Source of the DNA: Muribaculaceae bacterium
Lineage (GTDB): Bacteria; Bacteroidota; Bacteroidia; Bacteroidales; Muribaculaceae
Direction of reading: 5' to 3'
NCBI GenBank assembly: GCA_022509165.1
Contig: JAFLTT010000010.1
Location: forward strand, 58,401 to 122,400
DNA: 64,000 nucleotides
Positions 44,189 to 50,185 of the stretch are shown in pieces. The notes under the pieces are model-generated. The model saw nothing but the letters and a program-made list of their open reading frames with translations, searched no databases and had not been told where the DNA came from. Position numbers and translations under genes: made by a program. Position 1 is the first letter of the stretch, and each line of letters opens with the position of its first letter.

Positions 44189-44962
44189 TTATTTTAGATT
44201 AGCACGGGCATTATCTAAAAATTTTTTCATTTGTTCTGAATCTCTCGAATCCACTATATCTTTCAATTCCGCCAGCTTGTTGCTGATATTTTGTAACTGC
44301 TCTGAGGTATGAGGGTTAAACAAAATTTCACTCAATAAGAAATCATCCTCGCTCATCAAGCCGTTGGCAATTGCCAAATGCCTCTTAAAAGTGGTGCCGG
44401 GTGCATCCTGATGCTTCATATTTGATGCAAAAACCAGAGTGGATGCAAAAGGAATGGAAAGTGAATAAGCTATAGTAAGGTCATGCTCGGCAAAGGTATA
44501 TTCCTCAATATGCAGATGGAGACGGTTGTAGAGATCTCTGAAAAAAACTTTTCCCAAATGGTCACCTTCAGAAATAATGATTGCGTTTTCATTGGAAAGA
44601 TTACTAAGTGAAGCAAAAGTAGGACCAAACATCGGATGCGTCGACACATATGGATGGCCGCATTTTTCATAATAATCTTTCAGACCGGTTTTTACAGAGG
44701 ATATATCACTCAGTATGGTATTCTCCGGAATATGAGGAAGCACAGCATTGAAAGCCTCTATAGTGTATTTCACCGTTGCTGCATTAATTACCAAATCAGG
44801 TTTAAATTCATCTACTTCATCCAGAGATGAAAACCGTTGGCAGTTAAACATGAATCTAAGTTTCCGGGCATCCGGATCGTACACAGCCACTTCATGCTGA
44901 AAAGATAGGAGGTCGCAAAAAAAGGAGCCCATTTTTCCGGCTCCTAAAATAAGTATTTTCAT
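44189..44962 (-). CDS. tyrA: Prephenate dehydrogenase (tyrosine branch)
   Basis: This 257-residue protein starts with a dinucleotide-binding motif (MKILILGAGKMGSFFCDLL) and has prephenate-dehydrogenase features: PDLVINAATV, LSDISSVKTGLKDYYEK, YVSTHPMFGPTFA (conserved His), and FAEHDLTIAYSLSIPF. It converts prephenate to 4-hydroxyphenylpyruvate. It is shorter than E. coli TyrA because it has no chorismate mutase part; that activity is fused to the DAHP synthase encoded just before it, whose stop shares one base with its start. Last gene of the Phe/Tyr operon. Confidence 0.9.
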   Translation of the reverse strand: MKILILGAGKMGSFFCDLLSFQHEVAVYDPDARKLRFMFNCQRFSSLDEVDEFKPDLVINAATVKYTIEAFNAVLPHIPENTILSDISSVKTGLKDYYEKCGHPYVSTHPMFGPTFASLSNLSNENAIIISEGDHLGKVFFRDLYNRLHLHIEEYTFAEHDLTIAYSLSIPFASTLVFASNMKHQDAPGTTFKRHLAIANGLMSEDDFLLSEILFNPHTSEQLQNISNKLAELKDIVDSRDSEQMKKFLDNARANLK

Positions 44963-46041
44963 CAGGAAGGGTTTTTACCGTTTACAATCTCGAGTTGTTG
45001 ACGCACTGACTCCTCATGGATAGCCACAAGAATATTTCTCACAAAATCTTCTGTGAGTCCGAGTTCTTCTCCATTCTTTACCAGACGTTCCATAAGATCG
45101 TTGTAACGTGTCTGCTGGATTACCGGCATCTTGTGCTCTTTCTTATATTGTCCGATCTCACAAGTTACACGCATACGGCGGGCCAGAAGTTCAAGAAGTT
45201 CGTCGTTTATCCTGTCGATTTGCTGACGCAACAAAGTAAGATTTTCTGTAGATGATGTTTCATCACGTAACACAAGAGTATTTAAAATCACATTCAGCAC
45301 TTCCGGCGATACCTGTTGATTCTTATCACTCCAGGCAGCATCGGGATCGCAATGACTTTCAATGATCAGTCCGGCAAAATTCATGTCCAGAGCCTGTTGA
45401 GATACTGAGGCTATAAGTTCCCTCTTTCCTGTAATATGGGAAGGGTCACAGAAAATAGGCAAATCAGGGTAACGTCTTTGCAATTCAATTGGAATGTGCC
45501 ACTGTGGCATGTTACGGTAAAGATGTTTTCCATATGTACTGAAACCACGATGAATTGCACCTAAGCGGTGGATACCTGCATTATAAATCCTTTTCATTGC
45601 CCCGATCCATAATTCAAGGTCAGGATTTACCGGATTTTTTACAAGTACGGGAATATCTTTCCCGAAATCTTTAAGAGCATCTGCTATTTCCTGCATTGCA
45701 AAAGGATTGGCAGAGGTTCGGGCTCCGATCCATACCATGTCTACTCCTGCATTGAGTGCCAATTCTACATGGGCACGTGTAGCCACTTCCGTCGAAACCA
45801 GCATACCGGTCTCTTCCTTTACTCTTTTCAGCCATGGGAGTCCTATTTCTCCTATTCCTTCGAAACCACCGGGAGAGGTACGTGGTTTCCATATACCACC
45901 CCTGAAAATTTTTATACCGTCGGCTGCAAGCTGACGTGCTGTAGTCATAACCTGATCTTCCGATTCTACACTACAAGGACCCGCAATTACGATAGGACGA
46001 ACGTTGGGAAGGTCGGGGAAAAGTGGTTTTAAATCTTTCAT
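44962..46041 (-). CDS. Bifunctional DAHP synthase / chorismate mutase
   Basis: Starting at the ATG at 46041 (MKDLKPLFPD) the product is 359 residues. An in-frame ATG exists at 46143 but lies inside the aminotransferase gene. Residues about 15-260 are a type I-beta (KDO8P-like) DAHP synthase: VIAGPCSVESEDQVM, GGIWKPRTSPGGFEGIG, VLVKNPVNPDLELW, FCDPSHITGKREL, ESHCDPDAAWSDK. Residues about 270-350 are an AroQ-type chorismate mutase (LRQQIDRINDELLELLARRMRVTCEIGQYKKEH). It feeds both ends of aromatic synthesis: entry into shikimate and the chorismate branch point. Such fusions are typical of this phylum. It overlaps tyrA by one base. Confidence 0.93.
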   Translation of the reverse strand: MKDLKPLFPDLPNVRPIVIAGPCSVESEDQVMTTARQLAADGIKIFRGGIWKPRTSPGGFEGIGEIGLPWLKRVKEETGMLVSTEVATRAHVELALNAGVDMVWIGARTSANPFAMQEIADALKDFGKDIPVLVKNPVNPDLELWIGAMKRIYNAGIHRLGAIHRGFSTYGKHLYRNMPQWHIPIELQRRYPDLPIFCDPSHITGKRELIASVSQQALDMNFAGLIIESHCDPDAAWSDKNQQVSPEVLNVILNTLVLRDETSSTENLTLLRQQIDRINDELLELLARRMRVTCEIGQYKKEHKMPVIQQTRYNDLMERLVKNGEELGLTEDFVRNILVAIHEESVRQQLEIVNGKNPS

Positions 46042-46042
46042 T

Positions 46043-47212
46043 TTATTGTTGTTTATAATTTTTAATTCTGTTGAGGGCTTCGGTAAGTTTATCGGGAGTT
46101 GCACAAAGTGATATCCTGATATATCTGTCACCGTTCTTTCCAAAAATAAATCCCGGTGTCAGAAATACTTTTGCTTTATAAAAGAGTTCATCGGCCAGCC
46201 ATTCTCCTGATGGCGCATTGTCGGGAATTCTTCCCCAAAGGAACAGGCCACGTTGCTCCGGATCGAAATAACATTCCAATTCATTCATGATGTCTTCCGC
46301 TATTTTCCTTCTCTCTTCATAGGTGTCATAGAGTTGGTCATACCAGTCTTCACCCAGATGGAGTGCTTCAGCAGCGGCGAGCATTACAGGTTTAAACTGT
46401 CCGGAATCAATGTTGCTTTTAACCTTTAGAATCCATGAAATGAAAGTGGGATTAGATGCAGCCATAGCTACTCTCCATCCTGCCATATTATGGCTTTTGC
46501 TCAGAGAGTTCATTTCCACAGTGACATCTATTGCACCCGGAATTTGTAAGATACTGAGAGGCTCTTTATTAAGGATAAAGCTATAGGGGTTATCATGGGC
46601 AAGAACAATACCATGTTTCTTTGCAAAATCCACAAGTTTTTTAAATGTATCCAAATCAGCCTTCTTACCTGTGGGCATATGAGGATAATTCACCCACATA
46701 AGTTTTATCTTTTCCAAGGGATACTTTTCAAGAGCTTCAAAATCAGGCAGCCAACCGTTTTCCTCCTTTAAATCATAGGTGAAGATTTCAGCTCCCACGA
46801 GTTTGCTGACACCGGTATAAGTGGGATATCCCGGATCCGGCACCAAGACACCGTCGCCTGGGTTAAGGAACGTAAGAGAAATATGCAGTATCCCTTCCTT
46901 AGAACCAATGAGTGGTAAGATTTCAGAATCCGGATTCAGGGTGACACCATATTTTTCTTTATACCATAAAGCAAACGCCTTTCTCAACTCAGGCAAGCCA
47001 TTATAGGATTGGTAAGAATGGTTTTGCGGCTTAGAAGCTTCAAACTGAAGGGTTTCTATCACCTTAGGGTCAGGTGCTTTGTCTGGCCCACCAATTCCTA
47101 AAGAAATAATGTCGGCGCCTTCGGCATTAAGACGTGCCAATTCTCTAAGCTTTCGGGAAAAATAATATTCTTTTATATCGCTAACGCGATTGGCCGGTTC
47201 AATGATCTTCAT
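46043..47212 (-). CDS. PLP-dependent aminotransferase of the aromatic operon
   Basis: It has 389 residues from the ATG at 47212 (MKIIEPANRVSDIKEYYFSRK). The longer open frame from 47251 lies within pheA. Class I/II fold-type I features: IISLGIGGPDKAPDP, YQSYNGLPELRKAFALWYKEKYG, GSKEGILHISLTFLNPGDGVLVPDPGYPTY, NYPHMPTGKKA, SLSKSHNMAGWRVA (PLP Lys), and YIRISLCA (substrate Arg). Sequence style resembles LL-diaminopimelate/aspartate aminotransferases, but its place between pheA and the DAHP synthase gene makes transamination of phenylpyruvate and hydroxyphenylpyruvate likely. It starts 2 nt after the pheA stop. Confidence 0.88.
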   Translation of the reverse strand: MKIIEPANRVSDIKEYYFSRKLRELARLNAEGADIISLGIGGPDKAPDPKVIETLQFEASKPQNHSYQSYNGLPELRKAFALWYKEKYGVTLNPDSEILPLIGSKEGILHISLTFLNPGDGVLVPDPGYPTYTGVSKLVGAEIFTYDLKEENGWLPDFEALEKYPLEKIKLMWVNYPHMPTGKKADLDTFKKLVDFAKKHGIVLAHDNPYSFILNKEPLSILQIPGAIDVTVEMNSLSKSHNMAGWRVAMAASNPTFISWILKVKSNIDSGQFKPVMLAAAEALHLGEDWYDQLYDTYEERRKIAEDIMNELECYFDPEQRGLFLWGRIPDNAPSGEWLADELFYKAKVFLTPGFIFGKNGDRYIRISLCATPDKLTEALNRIKNYKQQ

Positions 47213-47213
47213 A

Positions 47214-48080
47214 CTAAGAGGCATTAGCAGTAACAAATTCTTTGTATTCACCTAATATCACCAATTCATTAGCGAGTGGTCTTACAGCATCAATGGCCTG
47301 ATGATATCTTACAATACTGGAGAAAGTAAGGTCGGCATAAAATCTGTATTCCCATTCACGGCCAATAATCGGCACGGATTGTATTTTAGACAGGTTGATA
47401 TCATAAAATGAGAGAATAGTCAGCACTTTGGAAAGTGCGCCTCCGGTGTGAGGCAGAGTGAATACTATAGATGATTTATTTATCTCTCCTTCCTGTGGAC
47501 CTATTTCCGAGGCAAGCAGAGAATTGGTGACAATAAGAAAACGGGTGAAGTTTCTTTTATTGGTTTCGATACCCTTTTCAAGAATATTCAGGCCGTAAAG
47601 GTTTGCGGCATATTCTCCGCAAACGGCTGCGTGACCTCTGAGCTGTTTTTCTGCTATTTCTTTTGCACTGCCGGCTGTATCGAAACTTTCAATCATCTTA
47701 AGATTCTTATGGCGACGCAGAAATTGCTCACATTGCATAAGGGCCATCGGATGTGAATTCACTTCTGTAAGGGAATCGATTGACTGCCCTTCCAGTGCAG
47801 CGAGTACATGTGAAATTCTCTTTTTATGTTCACCAATGATTCTTAGATTATGCTGACGGAGTAGCTCATGATTCTGCAACAAACTGCCTGCGATAGTATT
47901 TTCTATTGCCACTATGCCTACAAGAGAAGCATCACAGTCTAAAGCCTCGAACATATCGGGGAAAGTATTGAAAGGTACTGTTTCAATTTCCCGGTCTGGG
48001 AAATATTCTCGTGCAGCAGCATCGTGGAAACATCCAGCCACTCCTTGAATTGTTACTTTGAGTTGTCGTTGGTCAGCCAT
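47214..48080 (-). CDS. pheA: Prephenate dehydratase (phenylalanine branch)
   Basis: The 288-residue enzyme makes phenylpyruvate from prephenate. Catalytic domain about 1-190: VTIQGVAGCFHDAAAREYFPD, VAIENTIAGSLLQNHELLRQ, VNSHPMALMQCEQFL, and the Thr-Arg-Phe motif in NKRNFTRFLIVT. ACT domain about 200-280: KSSIVFTLPHTGGALSKVLTILSFYDINLSKIQSVPI. The regulatory ESRP motif is read here as KIQSVP. It is first in a four-gene operon behind a leader-peptide attenuator; U-run of the terminator ends 8 nt before the ATG, which leaves little room for other signals. Confidence 0.93.
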   Translation of the reverse strand: MADQRQLKVTIQGVAGCFHDAAAREYFPDREIETVPFNTFPDMFEALDCDASLVGIVAIENTIAGSLLQNHELLRQHNLRIIGEHKKRISHVLAALEGQSIDSLTEVNSHPMALMQCEQFLRRHKNLKMIESFDTAGSAKEIAEKQLRGHAAVCGEYAANLYGLNILEKGIETNKRNFTRFLIVTNSLLASEIGPQEGEINKSSIVFTLPHTGGALSKVLTILSFYDINLSKIQSVPIIGREWEYRFYADLTFSSIVRYHQAIDAVRPLANELVILGEYKEFVTANAS

Positions 48081-48088
48081 TCCTTTTC

Positions 48089-48128
48089 AAAAAATAAATC
48101 CCGTATTCTTGATTGAAACACGGGATTT
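48089..48128 (-). terminator. Attenuator terminator before pheA
   Basis: On the minus strand AAATCCCGT (48128-48120) and ACGGGATTT (48104-48096) make a perfect 9-bp stem with a 15-nt loop, followed by ATTTTTTG. It ends 8 nt before the pheA start codon, so it can only be a conditional terminator of the leader transcript. Confidence 0.85.
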
Positions 48129-48187
48129 GATTTGTATTCATTTATTCATTTTGCACCATTACTCATCATTCCCGTTTCTTAAGAAAC
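48115..48187 (-). promoter_or_regulatory. Anti-terminator and anti-anti-terminator segments of the Phe/Tyr attenuator
   Basis: RNA segment 1 GUUUC (48187-48183) and segment 2 GAAAC (48178-48174) form a small hairpin. Segment 2 extended, GAAACGGGA (48178-48170), can instead pair with segment 3, UCCCGUGUUUC (48125-48115), which contains the 5' arm of the terminator. Pairing 2:3 therefore prevents the terminator. Segment 1 lies in the last aromatic codons of the leader peptide, so a stalled ribosome would cover it and favour 2:3. Confidence 0.7.
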
Positions 48188-48227
48188 CGTAATAAAAGAA
48201 AAAGGAATATGAGTAAAATTGAATCAT
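48159..48227 (-). CDS. Phe/Tyr-rich leader peptide of the pheA operon
   Basis: This short frame of 22 codons runs from ATG at 48227 to TAA at 48159. The first 15 residues are MIQFYSYSFFFYYGF, followed by LRNGNDE. It contains 5 Phe and 4 Tyr, including five aromatic codons in a row (positions 9-13). It lies about 14 nt after the predicted transcript start, before a terminator and the operon for exactly Phe and Tyr synthesis. This is the classic layout of ribosome-mediated attenuation: low charged Phe- or Tyr-tRNA stalls the ribosome and keeps transcription going. No strong Shine-Dalgarno is seen, as usual in this phylum. Too short to be called by ordinary ORF finders. Confidence 0.85.
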   Translation of the reverse strand: MIQFYSYSFFFYYGFLRNGNDE

Positions 48228-48247
48228 TTTGCTTACTTTAAGTGGTG

Positions 48248-48278
48248 CAAAGGTAAATAGAATCTTTCATATTATCAA
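48248..48278 (-). promoter_or_regulatory. Promoter of the pheA operon
   Basis: On the minus strand TTG (48278-48276), a 20-nt spacer and TACCTTTG (48255-48248) fit the Bacteroidetes -33/-7 consensus. The predicted start near 48241 gives a leader of about 160 nt holding the leader peptide and attenuator. Confidence 0.75.
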
Positions 48279-48294
48279 GAAGATGAGAAAAAAT

Positions 48295-50052
48295 CTACTT
48301 CAATGCTTCTAATATGGAGGCTGTGATTTGTTCAGGAAGCAAACCGTAAGTTTCTTCTAATTCTTTGCTGTGATAACGGTCTACAAATTTCTTTTCCAGA
48401 CCGAAGTTAAGAACCTTCACTTCTTCGGCACCAAGTGAAGATGCCACCCTTTGTCCGAATCCTCCTTCTAAGGATCCATCTTCGATAGTGGCAATAACCT
48501 TATGATCTTTCACAAGATTCAAAAGCAAATCTTTTTCTACTCCTGAAACAAACCGAGGATTGATTATTGTAGCATCTATACCTTGTGCTTTCAAGAGATC
48601 AGCCACATTACGTGCTTTTACCAGGAAGTCGCCTGCTCCGATAAGAGCCACATCTTTACCCTCTTTTAAAACCTTGAATTTATTAATATCGGAATAGTCT
48701 TTGTCAACTTCGTAATCGGCGTGTTCTACTGAATATGATGGTTCTCTTACAGCTACCTTATATTGGTTTTGTGCAAGACCCCATTCAAGCATGGCATCAA
48801 ATTCTTCCAGATTGGCCGGTGCAAGGTAGATAATATCAGGGATTGACGTTATCATAGGTATGTCCCAGAAACCAAGGTGTGTCTGGTCATTTATACCCCT
48901 TATACCGCTATCTGCCACAACCATAAGGGCCGGTGACGGATCCATGGCCCAGTCTTCTACCAACTGGTCATAAGCTCTCTGGAGGAAGGTGGCTACAACA
49001 GCATAAACTACTTTAGCACCTTCTCTTGCGGCTCCTGCCATGACAGATACTGCAGTCTGTTCTGCTATGCCTACATCTATATAATGTTTGCCCAACATTT
49101 CCCTCTCTTTCTGTGAGAGACCAAAGTCATCCGGAGTAGCCGAAGAAATGGCAAGGAAGGTGGGATATTTTTTTACGCTTCTGTTTATGAAATTCTTTAA
49201 TACTGAAGTTGCATTCTCTCCTTGAGGAGTGATAAGGAGATCTCCGGTGGCAATATCAAATGGTTTTCTGAAATGGAAGGTCTCTCTATATTCCTCAGCA
49301 GGCCGATATCCCTCTCCTTTTTGAGTGTTCACATGCACTACCACAGGTTTATCTGTGTCTTTTACACTTCGAAGGGTCTCGATTAGTTTCTGCACGTTAT
49401 TGCCTTCAGCCACATACACATAGTCCCAGTTAAAGGCTTTGAAGATATTATCAGATGCAGTACCATTGGTTTCGCGCAGATGCTGAAGGTGCTTGTAAAT
49501 ACCTCCATGATTTTCTGCGATGGCCATCTGATTATCATTTACTATGCATATAAAATTAGCATTCAGAGCCCCCCCTGCATCTAATCCTTCGAAGGCCTGC
49601 CCACCACTAAGGGCACCATCTCCAACCAATGCTACCACATTATACTTATCTCCTTTCAGTTCTCTTGCTTTTGCAAGACCTACACAAAGACTTACGGCAG
49701 GTGAAGTATGACCGGCATAGAAGAGATCATATTCAGGACTCTCGCGCGGTTCGGTATACTCACTCACTTTAGGGAAATCTTCTCGGTAAAGATATCCGTC
49801 TACCCTACCGGTAATCATTTTATGAGCAAATGCCTGATGAGATACATCATATACAAGTTTATCTTTTGGAGCATCAAACACGTAATGCATCGCAATGATA
49901 GTTTCCACAGCACCCAACGGAGGTCCGACATGGCCTCCAATCTGTGACGTACGATTAAGAATAGCCTCCCGCATCTGTGAAGCAATTTCTCCTAACTCCT
50001 GATAATTCAGCCCTTTGATATCGGCAGGAGATTTGATATCCTGTAATTCCAT
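48295..50052 (-). CDS. DXS-like thiamine-diphosphate enzyme (transketolase family)
   Basis: The 585-residue protein has the three-domain order of 1-deoxy-D-xylulose-5-phosphate synthase: ThDP domain (YDVSHQAFAHKMITGR; VVALVGDGALSGGQAFEGLDAGG; NDNQMAIAENHGG), pyrimidine-binding domain (YIDVGIAEQTAVSVMAGAAREG), and transketolase C domain (VALIGAGDFLVKARNVADLL). Several signatures differ from classic DXS: DVSHQ for DVGHQ, and SGIRGINDQTHLGFWD where DXS has DRAGLVGxDGxTHxG. It is about 40-50 residues shorter. It may be a DXS paralogue with another substrate rather than the main isoprenoid enzyme. It is 134 nt after an M16 protease gene and before the separately promoted pheA operon. Confidence 0.8.
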   Translation of the reverse strand: MELQDIKSPADIKGLNYQELGEIASQMREAILNRTSQIGGHVGPPLGAVETIIAMHYVFDAPKDKLVYDVSHQAFAHKMITGRVDGYLYREDFPKVSEYTEPRESPEYDLFYAGHTSPAVSLCVGLAKARELKGDKYNVVALVGDGALSGGQAFEGLDAGGALNANFICIVNDNQMAIAENHGGIYKHLQHLRETNGTASDNIFKAFNWDYVYVAEGNNVQKLIETLRSVKDTDKPVVVHVNTQKGEGYRPAEEYRETFHFRKPFDIATGDLLITPQGENATSVLKNFINRSVKKYPTFLAISSATPDDFGLSQKEREMLGKHYIDVGIAEQTAVSVMAGAAREGAKVVYAVVATFLQRAYDQLVEDWAMDPSPALMVVADSGIRGINDQTHLGFWDIPMITSIPDIIYLAPANLEEFDAMLEWGLAQNQYKVAVREPSYSVEHADYEVDKDYSDINKFKVLKEGKDVALIGAGDFLVKARNVADLLKAQGIDATIINPRFVSGVEKDLLLNLVKDHKVIATIEDGSLEGGFGQRVASSLGAEEVKVLNFGLEKKFVDRYHSKELEETYGLLPEQITASILEALK

Positions 50053-50130
50053 AATTTTGTTTTAAAAGTTTTATAAATTTATAACATACGGCTTAAATAA
50101 AAAGTTGTATAATATTCTGACTTAAAGGAA

Positions 50131-50158
50131 AATCCCTACAGTTTTCACCATAGGGATT
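50131..50158 (-). terminator. Terminator after the M16 protease gene
   Basis: On the minus strand AATCCCTA (50158-50151) and TAGGGATT (50138-50131) make an 8-bp stem with a 12-nt loop, followed by TTCCTTT. It lies 28 nt past the protease stop. Confidence 0.7.
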
Positions 50159-50185
50159 CTCCATAATAAATTTTCAGTAAAGGGT

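Noticed and set aside
46042..46143. N-terminal extension of the DAHP synthase-chorismate mutase
   Set aside because: It is fully inside the aminotransferase gene and lacks family similarity; MKDLKPLFPD at 46041 is the natural start.
47213..47251. N-terminal extension of the aminotransferase
   Set aside because: It overlaps pheA; the ATG at 47212 is 2 nt after the pheA stop and begins the usual family sequence.
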